Assembly (NCBI GenBank): GCA_036271375.1
Contig: DATBAT010000258.1
Span: forward strand, 27,122 to 91,121
Reading direction: 5' to 3'
DNA from: DATBAT01 sp036271375
GTDB taxonomy: Bacteria > Acidobacteriota > Terriglobia > Terriglobales > Acidobacteriaceae
Length of the DNA: 64,000 bases
Shown here: piece by piece, positions 37,466-46,760 of the stretch
Position numbering within the stretch: position 1 is the stretch's first letter
Layout: each line of letters opens with the position of its first letter
The notes under the pieces: model-generated
What the model was told of the DNA's origin: nothing
The model's input: only the letters and a program-made list of their open reading frames with translations
Databases searched by the model: none
Translations under genes and position numbers: made by a program

Positions 37466-38697
37466 CCCGCGCTCCTGCTTAAGGCCGGAACTTCCAGTTT
37501 GGGTGCCGCATTCGCTCTGGCTCGTTGGGATTCAATAGACACGCAGTGACCGGGCGAGGCCTTCCAGTGGCGGAGAAGCCAGCGGCGCGCTGGAGCCTCG
37601 ACATATCGCTCAACTGCAAAAGAGCTCAAAAGCAATACCGGAAGGAACGACCAGAATTGCCAGGCAGGGTACCCTCTTTCGGTCACCTTGATATGCGCCA
37701 GGAAGCTGACGAAGTGTTGCCACAAATGCCACATGGGCGCCTGAATAATGTAGAAGACATAACTCACTCTTCCCAGCGCGTTAAATACCGTTCCCCCGAT
37801 GATTTTGGTTATTCCTCCCGATGTGCGGGCGCAAAACAGGACGACGGCCAACAAAAGAGGCGCGACACCACCAGTTACATAGATCTCGACCCAGGAGGCT
37901 GAACCCATAGCTAGAGCGACCAACGCAACGAGCGCGACCGCGGGCACCACGATAGCGGTTGCGGGTGCGGCACGGCGCGACGTCGGAAGAAGATTGACGG
38001 CGCAAATACCCATGACGAAAAGGGGCGCCCATAGCAGGGGGTTATTGGTTACGTAGATCTTCCAGGTGTTTAGAGAAATAAAACCCAGCGCGTGGCAGGC
38101 AGCTACGGTCGCCGGGGCCAACCAGGCGAACAGAAGAACCAACAAGGTCTTCTTGAAATTCAGAGCCTTGAGGCGGAAGACAATCAGAGGAAAGATCAGA
38201 TACATGAAGGCTTCAACAGAAAGAGTCCAGCTTGGCCCATTCCAGGATTGCGCTAAGGGTGTCCAGGCCTGCAACATCAGGCTGTACAAGACAGCGCTCA
38301 ACGCAAAGGTCGCGGGGCCGTGCCCGCCAGCAGGCGAGTGCAGCAGATATTTTCCGATTGCGCCAGGAAGAAACAGCAGAAACCCAATCATGTAAGCGGG
38401 GTACAGCCGCGCGAACCGCTCCCAGTAGAAGACTCGAATATTCGGGCCTTGAGAATCCTCTCTCATGTAACGATTGGCCAGGACAAATCCGGACAAAATG
38501 AAGAAGAAGTTCACGGCAGCCGGGCCGCAGTTCAATAGAGACCGCACCGCCAGCGGAAAATCGGCAAAGCCTGCCATCTTGCGAGCATAGTGATAGAACA
38601 CCACACAAAGGGCGGCAAGAAAACGCAGGCCGTTCAGGGCCGTAAAGAACTCGGGTTTTCTCGCGCCGCCGGACGACATAAGTTCCTCGCGTTGCAC
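37462..38697 (-). CDS. Acyltransferase 3 (OafA/NodX-type) membrane protein
   Basis: This 411-residue integral membrane protein belongs to the acyltransferase-3 family. The N-terminus carries FFTALNGLRFLAALCVVFYH with the family's conserved Leu-Arg and His, followed by about ten membrane helices (VNFFFILSGFVLANRYMRED, YPAYMIGFLLFLPGAI, SVEAFMYLIFPLIVFRLKAL). Such enzymes O-acetylate cell-surface sugars using acetyl-CoA. It is one base from the polymerase gene in the exopolysaccharide operon. Confidence 0.92.
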   Translation of the reverse strand: MQREELMSSGGARKPEFFTALNGLRFLAALCVVFYHYARKMAGFADFPLAVRSLLNCGPAAVNFFFILSGFVLANRYMREDSQGPNIRVFYWERFARLYPAYMIGFLLFLPGAIGKYLLHSPAGGHGPATFALSAVLYSLMLQAWTPLAQSWNGPSWTLSVEAFMYLIFPLIVFRLKALNFKKTLLVLLFAWLAPATVAACHALGFISLNTWKIYVTNNPLLWAPLFVMGICAVNLLPTSRRAAPATAIVVPAVALVALVALAMGSASWVEIYVTGGVAPLLLAVVLFCARTSGGITKIIGGTVFNALGRVSYVFYIIQAPMWHLWQHFVSFLAHIKVTERGYPAWQFWSFLPVLLLSSFAVERYVEAPARRWLLRHWKASPGHCVSIESQRARANAAPKLEVPALSRSAG

Positions 38698-40124
38698 TAA
38701 GCCGAAGCCTGTTCCTTGTTTTCCGAGTAGTACTTAGCGCTTGCCAAAAACATTCCGATCGCCATCCAAAACATGGCGCCGGTGACGCTGACGAAGATAT
38801 TTCCCCCAACGATCTGGGCCAAAAGAGCAATCGTTATTGCTTTTCCTACAGCTGGAAACTGGTCACTCGGTGGCCATGAAGTCTTGGTTATGAGCAGGCA
38901 TGCGACTCCGGCGGCGAAAAAAAACGCACCCATCCAACCCAGCGAAAAAATTGTCGCCAGAATGCCGCTATCCACGGCCATTCCGTGGGATGTCTCAAGG
39001 TTCTTGAGACCGTGGCCAAAGGGGCTTTCGATGGCATCGTTGATTAGGATCCGGTACATGTCCGACCGGTCCTCGAAGCTTTCGTCGCTGCGCAAACTGG
39101 TAAAGGTTTTGACGCGGTCGCTCACGACATCTGAGATTCTCTGATCGCTAAGGAAAGGAACAAGGCAGACCAAGAGCACGATCCCCGACAGAAAAATCCG
39201 GAGTATCACGCGCGGAGAAGATTTCTTGAGTATCCAAACCAAACCGATTATCCAACTGAGCCACGCGGTGCGAACGACTGAGAGCAGAAACGAAGTGTAA
39301 CCGGCAATCGATGCGGGAAGTTTCAGCGGGGAGCGCACGACGAACAGGAATAACAAGGCGACCATCATCACATTGGCGAACGGCCCGGGAGCATTCAGGG
39401 TGCTCCAGACACGAATGAGAAGTGGTTCAGGCATTCCGAAGCTGGTTCCAGTCGAAGCGGCCCTCGCTCCTTCGAGCCAAAGGCGGTCCCAGGCGGGTGG
39501 CGAAAAGAACTGGTATACGCCGTAGATGCCCATCAGCAATGCGCCCCGCAGAAAGCATCTTCCGATTACGTCGCGGTAGATTTCGTATCTCGGCCAATTG
39601 CGGTAGATGTGGAGGCCGAACAGAAGCGGGCAAAGCCAATTCAATAGTCCGTACAACAATTCGGCAGAAGGGTTTAGTAAGCAGCCCACGACGAAGCCGT
39701 ACAGGATCGCGCCTCCGCAAAGCGCAAAACCCACGGGAATGCCGGGCCGGGCGTTTGTGTCTTGGCGCAGCAAAGACAGACCGGCAAGGGCGGAGACCAA
39801 CAGCGGCGACAGCAAGATTATGTTGGGATCGGTCCAACCGAAATGCAAATCCACCAGACGCCGGAGCAGCGGAGTAAGGAACCAGACCCACAGCGTGTAC
39901 TGTACGTACAAAATGGGCTGACGCAGATACAGCACCAGGCCGACGGCGACTGCGACTACGGGAACCGCGAGGCGCATGGCGAAGCCATTGCCGCCAAACC
40001 ACAAGGCAATCAGGATCGCGCCTGCGATGGCCCCTAAAGGCAGGGGACTTGATTTTGCGGAGCGCTCCTGGGGCAGGGGCAATTCGCCGGGATAGACCCA
40101 GACATTGCTCATGAGGCCCGCCAT
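38697..40124 (-). CDS. O-antigen ligase/polymerase (Wzy-like) membrane protein
   Basis: The 475-residue product has about eleven membrane helices and a larger periplasmic loop between the later helices, the usual layout of Wzy polymerases and WaaL-type ligases. The loop contains ERSDMYRILINDAIESPFGH-like sequence (SFEDRSDMYRILIND, SPFGHGLKN), which matches the conserved R-x..-H-x2-N pattern of the family. As the only such gene in the locus, it is probably the polymerase. Its start overlaps the preceding glycosyltransferase by 16 bases. Confidence 0.85.
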   Translation of the reverse strand: MAGLMSNVWVYPGELPLPQERSAKSSPLPLGAIAGAILIALWFGGNGFAMRLAVPVVAVAVGLVLYLRQPILYVQYTLWVWFLTPLLRRLVDLHFGWTDPNIILLSPLLVSALAGLSLLRQDTNARPGIPVGFALCGGAILYGFVVGCLLNPSAELLYGLLNWLCPLLFGLHIYRNWPRYEIYRDVIGRCFLRGALLMGIYGVYQFFSPPAWDRLWLEGARAASTGTSFGMPEPLLIRVWSTLNAPGPFANVMMVALLFLFVVRSPLKLPASIAGYTSFLLSVVRTAWLSWIIGLVWILKKSSPRVILRIFLSGIVLLVCLVPFLSDQRISDVVSDRVKTFTSLRSDESFEDRSDMYRILINDAIESPFGHGLKNLETSHGMAVDSGILATIFSLGWMGAFFFAAGVACLLITKTSWPPSDQFPAVGKAITIALLAQIVGGNIFVSVTGAMFWMAIGMFLASAKYYSENKEQASA

Positions 40125-41254
40125 CTTGCGACAGTGTCGAGGCCGTGGTCGGATGGGGCGGAATCAAGACGCGCACCGACGCGGTTGAGGAATGCGCGGA
40201 AGCGGTCGCGGAAGACGGCGGCGCTGAACGTCCGGGAGTGTTTTCGCAGTTCGGTGGAGGACCAGGGGAGGCGCTCGAAGCGCTCGATGGCGTCGCCGAG
40301 GGACTCGGGAGTCTGCTGGTCGAAGAAGACTCCGGTGCGGCCTTCGACGATGGTTTCAAGGGCGCCGCCGGCGCGGAAGGCGATGGTGGGGCGTCCAGCG
40401 GCGGCGACCTCGACCGGGGCCATGCCGAAATCTTCTTCTCCGGGAAAGAGCAGGGCGCGGCAGCGGGCGGCGTGGTACTCGACTTTGGCGTCGGAGGCGC
40501 GGCCGAGGAATTTGATGGTGTCTCCAGCCATGGCTTCGAGACTTTGGCGGTCGGGACCTTCGCCGATGACGAGCAGGCGCTTGCCGCGCTGGCGGCAGGC
40601 CTGGACGGCGATATCGATGCGTTTGTAGGAAACCAGGCGCGAGAGCACGAGATAGTAGTCGTCGTGCGGGGCGTTGCTGAGGTGAAAGCGCTCGGTTTCG
40701 ACGGGCGGGTGGATGACTTCAGCGGTGCGCTGGTAGGTCCAGCGAATGCGCTCGGCCACTGATTTGGAGTTGGCGACGAAGTGGTCGGGCTGGCGGGAGG
40801 CGGCGGCGTCCCAGTGTTGCAAGCCGCGGACAAAGAGCGGCAGGATGGCGCGCTGGCCGAGCCCGAAAGATTCGCGGTTGGCGTACTGCTGATAGTTCCA
40901 GGCCCAGCGCATGGGAGTGTGGCAGTAACAGACGTGAATGGCGTTGGCGGAGGCGCGGACGCCCTTGGCGTATCCGGAGGAACTGGAGACGATGAGGTCG
41001 TAGGCGGAGAGATCGAGCGAGCCCACGGCAAAAGGATAGAGAAAAAAGTAGAGGCGGTAGTAGTCGCGGATCCTGGGGAGCTTCTGCATCCAGGAGGTCT
41101 GGACGTTGACCCCCTGCAAGCGGGGCGGCATGTAGGCGGGCAGGGCGAGAGTGGCAAAGAGGTCGGGATCGGGCAGGAAGCTGTAAAGCTCCTCGGCCAC
41201 CTTCTCGGCGCCTCCGTGCTGGGTGAAATAGTCGTGTACGACAGCAACTCTCAT
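40109..41254 (-). CDS. Glycosyltransferase family 4
   Basis: This 381-residue GT-B enzyme begins MRVAVVHDYFTQHGGAEKVA, a start typical of WbaZ/mannosyltransferase-like family members. The donor domain includes LVLSRLVSYKRIDIAVQACR and GEEDFGMAPVEVAAAGRPTI with E-x7-E. The codon usage is extremely G/C-rich at third positions, more so than its neighbours, which creates a 606-codon antisense reading frame that I regard as a shadow. Confidence 0.92.
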   Translation of the reverse strand: MRVAVVHDYFTQHGGAEKVAEELYSFLPDPDLFATLALPAYMPPRLQGVNVQTSWMQKLPRIRDYYRLYFFLYPFAVGSLDLSAYDLIVSSSSGYAKGVRASANAIHVCYCHTPMRWAWNYQQYANRESFGLGQRAILPLFVRGLQHWDAAASRQPDHFVANSKSVAERIRWTYQRTAEVIHPPVETERFHLSNAPHDDYYLVLSRLVSYKRIDIAVQACRQRGKRLLVIGEGPDRQSLEAMAGDTIKFLGRASDAKVEYHAARCRALLFPGEEDFGMAPVEVAAAGRPTIAFRAGGALETIVEGRTGVFFDQQTPESLGDAIERFERLPWSSTELRKHSRTFSAAVFRDRFRAFLNRVGARLDSAPSDHGLDTVARWRAS

Positions 41255-41291
41255 AGTATGGCTTCTTGCTCTGTCCGAGTAACCGGGATGA

Positions 41292-42716
41292 CTAGGCTGC
41301 GCCCGACCGCCGCAAAACGGTGGTCACAGTGCGGGCCAGAATGCGCATGTCCAAACCGAGGGACCAGTCATCGATGTAGCTGAAATCGAATTTGATCCAT
41401 TGATCGAAGGTGGCGTCGCTGCGGCCACTGACCTGCCAGAGTCCGGTGATGCCGGGCTTAACGCTGAAGCGGCGCATCAGGGTGGCCTCGCTGAAGAGGG
41501 CGACGTCGCGGGTGGTCATGGGTCGGGGCCCGACCAGGGACATATCTCCGACGAGGACGTTCCAGAGTTGCGGCAACTCGTCGATGGAAGAGGTACGCAG
41601 GAAACGGCCAATGGGGGTGATGCGGGGATCATGGCGGATCTTGAAGATAGGTCCGACGGCCTCGTTCTGGTCCTCCAACTGGTCGAGCAAGTCGGAGGCG
41701 TTGGCCACCATGCTGCGGAACTTGTACATGCGGAAGAGGCGGCGGCGGTATCCGTAACGGTGCTGAGAAAAGAAAATCGGACCGGGGCTGGAGAGCTTGA
41801 TGACCACGGCGGTCAGCAGAAATAAGGGCAGTAATACGACCATGCCAATCAGAGCGCCGGCGACGTCGAGGAAACGCTTGATGGCCTGGCTCAACGCGTA
41901 GGACTCGTGGCGGCGGGCGATGTCGGTGAACATCTCGGGCTCGTCGAGAGCACGTTGCTTGAGGGTGGTTACGTAGAGGTCCTGCATGTAGAGGACTTCG
42001 ACTCCCACCTGCTCGGCAGTGCGGATGGCGCGCTGAATGTGGTCATAGCAAGTCTTGGTGGGAAGCGCGATGAGCAACTGGTCGACTACGTTGCGCAGCA
42101 AAAGATCGCTGAGCTGATCGATGGTGCCCAGATAGCGGTCGGCGATGTCGGGGGCCATCTCGTCGGGGGAACGGTCGTCGACAAAACCCACCAGCTTGAC
42201 GGTCGAGTGGTGGCGGGTGCGAATCTGGCGCCACGCCATGCCGGCTTTTTTGCCGCTGCCGAGAATCACCACCTGACGGGGATTGCGCGATGCGATCCAG
42301 GTTTGGCAGAGGCTCCCGCCGACGACGCGAAGAATTTCAAAGACCAGGGCGGCGAAAAAGAATGCGACCGCAATCCGCCCGGTTGGACCCTTGGTGTGAG
42401 AACCGACCAGGTAGAGGGAGAGTCCGGCAGCCATCAGCCCGCACCCCAGGAAGATTTTTTTTAGCTTGCGCCAGATGTGGCTGGACTCTACGCGGTAGAG
42501 GTTGAGAGCGCCAAAACAGGAAGTCCATGCAACCACGAAGGCGGCGGCGAACAAGACGTTCAGCAGCGTTACTCTGAGTTCCAGGAACTGGGCCAAGCTT
42601 CCGGAAGGGAAACGCGCTATGTTCTCGTATAACGCCGAGAACAGGACCAATCCAAGCGCGCAGACGCCATCGAGCCCGACCACGAACCGGTTCGAATTGG
42701 ACACGCGTTCTCTCAT
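41292..42716 (-). CDS. Polyprenyl-phosphate sugar phosphotransferase (WbaP/WcaJ family), initiating enzyme
   Basis: This enzyme starts the repeat unit by moving a sugar-1-phosphate to undecaprenyl phosphate. I place the start at 42716 (MRERVSNSNRF), whose ATG overlaps the upstream stop as TGATG; a start at 42785 would overlap the upstream gene by 70 bases. Four N-terminal membrane helices and a CoA-binding-like middle region (RQVVILGSGKKAGMAWRQI) precede the catalytic domain: KRFLDVAGALIGMVVLLPLF, SPGPIFFSQHRYGYRRRLFR, MYKFRSM and KPGITGLWQVSGRSDATFDQ. All landmark residues are present. It is the best marker of a Wzx/Wzy-type pathway here. Confidence 0.95.
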   Translation of the reverse strand: MRERVSNSNRFVVGLDGVCALGLVLFSALYENIARFPSGSLAQFLELRVTLLNVLFAAAFVVAWTSCFGALNLYRVESSHIWRKLKKIFLGCGLMAAGLSLYLVGSHTKGPTGRIAVAFFFAALVFEILRVVGGSLCQTWIASRNPRQVVILGSGKKAGMAWRQIRTRHHSTVKLVGFVDDRSPDEMAPDIADRYLGTIDQLSDLLLRNVVDQLLIALPTKTCYDHIQRAIRTAEQVGVEVLYMQDLYVTTLKQRALDEPEMFTDIARRHESYALSQAIKRFLDVAGALIGMVVLLPLFLLTAVVIKLSSPGPIFFSQHRYGYRRRLFRMYKFRSMVANASDLLDQLEDQNEAVGPIFKIRHDPRITPIGRFLRTSSIDELPQLWNVLVGDMSLVGPRPMTTRDVALFSEATLMRRFSVKPGITGLWQVSGRSDATFDQWIKFDFSYIDDWSLGLDMRILARTVTTVLRRSGAA

Positions 42717-43978
42717 CAGCACTCGACAACCTGGGTTTGACTGGAGACAGCGGGCGGATTGCCGACTGCCAACGGACCAAAGCACTCAATTTTAGGTGAC
42801 CGGCCTTTCTGCAACACGGATTCGTAGACCGCTTCCACCTGCCGGGCAACATTGGCCCAGGACATATTTCGCTCCATGTAGTCGCGGTTATAGTGACCCA
42901 TGGCGCGCCGTTGCTCGGGATGACGTAATAGCGAAAGCAGTGCCTGGGCCAGAGCCTCAGGGTCGCCGGCCGGAACTTTTTTTCCTCCCTGGTCATGCAC
43001 CAAGTAAGGAAGGCCACCGGAATTGGTGACCACCAAAGCCCGCCCACAAGCCATTGCTTCGAGAACGGTCGTGGCGTATGGTTCGCCGAACGAGGGCAAG
43101 CAATAGACGCTGGCATGGCGATAGAAGTCTGGAGTATCGGCACGCTCCTGCCAGCCGAGGAATTGGACCCCCTGGACGCAACCCAATTCCTCCGCCCGGC
43201 GCTTCACCAGTGACAATTCGTCGCCGCCCCCCACCACCTGAAGTTTGCAGTTTGCGATTTCCCGCACAACTCGAGAAAAAGCTTCGATCAGGACGTATAT
43301 GCCTTTATGCCTTCCCACATTTGCCAGGAATAGGATGGAAGGCTCCTGCTGTTCGGCGGCCAGGAATTGCTCAGAATCCCAACCCGGCGCCGGGGAAAAC
43401 AGCGAAGTGTCGATTCCGTGGGGAACATAGTGAATCCGGTCACGGACCGATTCGGCATGAGGCAGGCGGTTGCTGGCGGAGGGCGAAGTGAGAATCAGCG
43501 CACTTGCCCGGTGCTGCTGCGTGGTGGCAATCACATTGCGTAAAGTGTTCCCCACCCACCGCTGGGCGCGCGCGACACTCGACAAACCTGAACTGTCCGG
43601 CCATTGGGCGACGTAGGTGCCCAGTACAACCGGCAATCCACAGCCCGCCAGCGACAGACTGATTCCGGTGAAAACCGGGTTGAATTGGTGCACCAAGTCG
43701 AAAGATTGGGAGCGCTGCAGCCTTCTGAGTAGTCGCCGAACCCGGAGCATATATCCCAAGCGCGACAGGGCTCCCTGTCCGCGCGACAGAAGATGAAGGG
43801 TAATATTCGGGTGAATCGGCTCGCGAAGCTCCACTCGTTCCGCGGCAACATGTAAACGGTGGCCGCGGCGGGCAAGGTGGGTCATGAAGCCGTGGGCTAT
43901 CAACCCATCGCCGTGCGGAAGATGGTCGGTCAAGACATCGGAACAGTGCGGAACAAAAATGTTTAAAGGTCGTGGCAT
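42716..43978 (-). CDS. Glycosyltransferase family 4
   Basis: This 420-residue GT-B protein shows an N-terminal acceptor domain with HLARRGHRLHVAAERVELRE and a donor domain with SILFLANVGRHKGIYVLIEA, YCLPSFGEPYATTVLEAMAC and GRALVVTNSGGLPYLVHDQG. The E-x7-E motif is intact. The last ~25 residues are poorly conserved. The start overlaps the flippase stop by one base (TGATG). Confidence 0.92.
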   Translation of the reverse strand: MPRPLNIFVPHCSDVLTDHLPHGDGLIAHGFMTHLARRGHRLHVAAERVELREPIHPNITLHLLSRGQGALSRLGYMLRVRRLLRRLQRSQSFDLVHQFNPVFTGISLSLAGCGLPVVLGTYVAQWPDSSGLSSVARAQRWVGNTLRNVIATTQQHRASALILTSPSASNRLPHAESVRDRIHYVPHGIDTSLFSPAPGWDSEQFLAAEQQEPSILFLANVGRHKGIYVLIEAFSRVVREIANCKLQVVGGGDELSLVKRRAEELGCVQGVQFLGWQERADTPDFYRHASVYCLPSFGEPYATTVLEAMACGRALVVTNSGGLPYLVHDQGGKKVPAGDPEALAQALLSLLRHPEQRRAMGHYNRDYMERNMSWANVARQVEAVYESVLQKGRSPKIECFGPLAVGNPPAVSSQTQVVEC

Positions 43979-45468
43979 CAGTCGCCCACTCCTGCGGCCA
44001 CGAAATTTGCGGCGGAGCGCGATTGATGGATCCAGGAGGTGATGGCGGAAACGGCGAACTTCAGGTCCTCGTAGGCGGGAACCAATCGTGGAATTTTCAA
44101 CTTTAAGAAAACTGGAAAGCTAAAAACTACAAATGACAAGCGCGCGCAGGTCGAAGCCAGCAGGGCAAGGCCGGCACCGAGGATGCCGAATCGAGGCACC
44201 AGCAGCAGCATGAGCGGTATGGTCAGCAGCAGACCGGTCAATTGAAGTCCGGCGATAATTCCCGGACGCTCAAGCGCCATAAACGCCTGGGACAAGACTT
44301 GTGTGGCCCCGGAAAGAATTACCTCCGCAATCAGGATTCTGAGCAGAAGTCCTGCACCTTGATATTCCCGACCGTAAAGCAGGACCAACATCTCCGGCCC
44401 AAAAACCGCGATGGCGATCCCGCACACTGTGGTCATTGCAGTGGTCACACGCATGGCGCGACTGGTCATTTCGGCAACTTCCGCTGGCGCCCGTCCCACG
44501 GCCCGGGGAAACAGCACCATCACCACCGAGGTGTGAAAAACATTCAGCATGCGCGACAGACTCAGCCCAACCACATAGGTGCCCATCAGGTCAGGATTGA
44601 GTAGACGAACGACCAGCGCCTGATCGACATAGAGCGACATGGTCCCGCACAAATCAATGCCGTAGGAACGCACGCCGTACGAAAACAACGTGCTCACCGA
44701 TCCCCTTAGTCCGGTTAGCGAGGGACGGAGCGCTTTCGATACCCGGAAAACCATCCAGGCCAGGGGCATCACTCCTACCAGCACATAGGAGATCGCCGCA
44801 GTAAACGGCGACATGCGGCTGGTTGCGATGAGAATTCCCAGTAGCACTAAAGTTGTGGCCGGAGACCAGATCAGCAGTTTGTTAGAAGCGGTGAAATCTC
44901 CGCGACTCTCGAGCGCCGCCCGTCCCACCAGTAACAGCGAGGTTATTGGGGTGCTCAGAAGGAATATCCTGGCAAACCAGATGACTTGGGGAGGGTACTG
45001 AGGGATCCAGGAGTGCATGAAGATCGCGCCCAACAAGGCACCCGCCAGACCGGTCATTGAAGCCAGCACCAACCCCGCACCCATCAGCGATCCGGCTTTT
45101 TGCGGGCTGCGCCTCAACTGATAAGTCAACGCGCTCGGCAAGCCAAAGCTGAGGGCGCTCCCCAGAAATACCGGAAAAAGAATCATGGCCGCCAGCTCGC
45201 CGCGTCCTCCGGGACCGAGAAAACGGGCAGTAATAATTCCGGTCAGGGCATTAATACCGACGATAAGCACTTTTACCGCAACCGACTGGACCACCGCCGC
45301 CACCGGCCGCAAGCCGGCGCTGGTTTCAGGCGGACAAACTCCGGGACCCTCCGCACATGGCATATCCATGACCAGCGTGTCGGGTCCGGTCATGGAACTA
45401 CCGGCTAACAAATTGACTTCTCCTTCGTCCACTCCGGTTCCCTTTGCTCGTTCATGCCGAGTGGTCAC
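43978..45468 (-). CDS. Polysaccharide flippase (Wzx-like, MOP superfamily)
   Basis: This 496-residue protein has about twelve membrane helices. The first ~55 residues are hydrophilic and variable. The transport core begins VVQSVAVKVLIVGINALTGI and ITARFLGPGGRGELAAMILF, the common start of Wzx-type flippases (GPGGRGE loop). Further helices include SYGIDLCGTMSLYVDQALVV and VVGLSLSRMLNVFHTSVVMV. It moves the lipid-linked repeat unit across the inner membrane. Confidence 0.92.
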   Translation of the reverse strand: MTTRHERAKGTGVDEGEVNLLAGSSMTGPDTLVMDMPCAEGPGVCPPETSAGLRPVAAVVQSVAVKVLIVGINALTGIITARFLGPGGRGELAAMILFPVFLGSALSFGLPSALTYQLRRSPQKAGSLMGAGLVLASMTGLAGALLGAIFMHSWIPQYPPQVIWFARIFLLSTPITSLLLVGRAALESRGDFTASNKLLIWSPATTLVLLGILIATSRMSPFTAAISYVLVGVMPLAWMVFRVSKALRPSLTGLRGSVSTLFSYGVRSYGIDLCGTMSLYVDQALVVRLLNPDLMGTYVVGLSLSRMLNVFHTSVVMVLFPRAVGRAPAEVAEMTSRAMRVTTAMTTVCGIAIAVFGPEMLVLLYGREYQGAGLLLRILIAEVILSGATQVLSQAFMALERPGIIAGLQLTGLLLTIPLMLLLVPRFGILGAGLALLASTCARLSFVVFSFPVFLKLKIPRLVPAYEDLKFAVSAITSWIHQSRSAANFVAAGVGD

Positions 45469-45480
45469 AAAACTCCCATA

Positions 45481-46125
45481 CTAAGGAACCAGTTGCAGCG
45501 GATTGATGTAAGCCCCGATGTTGAACAGCTTCATGTATCGGGAAACATTCTCCAGCTTGTTGCGGGGGACGAGAAGCATGTCTCCCGGCTCCAAAACCGC
45601 ATCCTGCTCCAGTTGCGCGGTCTTATGAACATTGGTCAATCTCAATGTCTTTACTTCCGCCGTATCACTGTTGATTTTGCGGAACAGCAAGACCTGATTG
45701 GAATGGGCGCTCTGCTTGAATCCTCCGGAAAGCAAGATCGCCTGCATCGCGGTAGTGGTTTCGCGAAGATCGATTTTTCCCGGGGTAGTGACTTCCCCCG
45801 CAACCACGACGTAGGGCCGCTGGTATTCCCGCAATATCAGGTTTATGTCGGGATCGTTGAGGCGGACTTCAGCTTTTTTGACAATCAGATCATGCGCCTG
45901 TGACACCGTAAGATCGCTGAGCTTGACGTCGCCAATCTGGTTCAAATTTACGAATCCGTCGGGAAGCACGGTGACTGTCTGGTTCAATTCCGGGGTATAC
46001 CGGTATTGCAGTTCGATCACATCACCCGACCGCAAGGTGTAGCGGGGGCGCTGGCGCAACTCCTGCGCGGTGGCGAACGTCACCAACCACAAGCATGCGA
46101 GCAAGATTTGTTTCCACCTAAACAT
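45481..46125 (-). CDS. Polysaccharide export protein (Wza family)
   Basis: The 214-residue product has a signal peptide (MFRWKQILLACLWLVTFATA) but no lipobox Cys. It contains the poly-export domain (YTLRSGDVIELQYRYTPELN, VTVLPDGFVNLNQIGDVKLS) and a SLBB-type region (RPYVVVAGEVTTPGKIDLRE, TTTAMQAILLSGGF). It is shorter than E. coli Wza (about 380 residues) and lacks the C-terminal membrane-spanning helix, as many acidobacterial and Gram-negative variants do. It links the inner-membrane complex to the outer membrane. Confidence 0.92.
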   Translation of the reverse strand: MFRWKQILLACLWLVTFATAQELRQRPRYTLRSGDVIELQYRYTPELNQTVTVLPDGFVNLNQIGDVKLSDLTVSQAHDLIVKKAEVRLNDPDINLILREYQRPYVVVAGEVTTPGKIDLRETTTAMQAILLSGGFKQSAHSNQVLLFRKINSDTAEVKTLRLTNVHKTAQLEQDAVLEPGDMLLVPRNKLENVSRYMKLFNIGAYINPLQLVP

Positions 46126-46152
46126 ATTTCACCCTCGGCAAAAACGGATTCT

Positions 46153-46749
46153 CTAAATACCGACCGCTTCCATTCGGCGATGCAGCCAGTTCGGAACCAC
46201 GTAGGTCCGTTTATTCAGTACATGTCCAAGAATGCGGCCTCTCGCATTTTCAATCGTTCTCTCCGCGTGGAAGAGTTGTTCCTTGTGGGTACGATTAGCT
46301 TCGACGATTATCACAACTCCATCGACCAGAGGGGCGAGAAACACCGCGTGTTGCGACTCACGCAGTGACGGGCAATCGATAAGAACGTAACGATATTGCT
46401 TCCGGGCATTTTCCAGATATTCCGCCACTCGTATTCGCATTTGGTGCCAGTTGTCAAAAAAACGTCCGGGGATGTCCCTTGGCTGAAACTTCGAGGTTCG
46501 CCCCACCGAAGGCAGTCCCGCGAAGGAGTAATCCATCTCTCCCGCCGCCATATTCCGTCCGTTTAGCAACGAGGTAAATCGCGGGTCAAGAGTGGACGCC
46601 AAAGCGTTGGTGATATAGCTGACACCCGCCCCCGGATGGGCCGAGGTAACCGCCACCACAAACCCTTCATTATGGTTCTCGTTTGGGCGATGGAATATTC
46701 TGGACAACAGTCCATCGCAAACCACACTCAGTTCTGTCCCTTGCATCAT
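46153..46749 (-). CDS. BY-kinase-like P-loop protein with degenerate Walker A motif
   Basis: This 198-residue protein has the fold pattern of the cytoplasmic tyrosine-kinase half of Wzc/CapB proteins: FVVAVTSAHPGAGVSYITNA near residue 35, the Walker A' strand YRYVLIDCPSL and GVVIIVEANRTHKEQLFHAE. The P-loop should read GEGKST, but here it reads GAGVSY, so the Lys and Thr that hold ATP phosphates are missing. No tyrosine-rich tail is present. It probably has a structural or regulatory role with the adjacent Wzz/GumC protein. It is 11 bases from that gene. Confidence 0.82.
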   Translation of the reverse strand: MMQGTELSVVCDGLLSRIFHRPNENHNEGFVVAVTSAHPGAGVSYITNALASTLDPRFTSLLNGRNMAAGEMDYSFAGLPSVGRTSKFQPRDIPGRFFDNWHQMRIRVAEYLENARKQYRYVLIDCPSLRESQHAVFLAPLVDGVVIIVEANRTHKEQLFHAERTIENARGRILGHVLNKRTYVVPNWLHRRMEAVGI

Positions 46750-46760
46750 TCCTCCCTGCT

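Noticed and set aside
39427..41247. 606-codon minus-strand frame overlapping the glycosyltransferase and polymerase genes
   Set aside because: The protein is Ser/Pro-rich nonsense in the shadow of the true GT4 gene at 40109-41254, caused by its very high third-position G+C.
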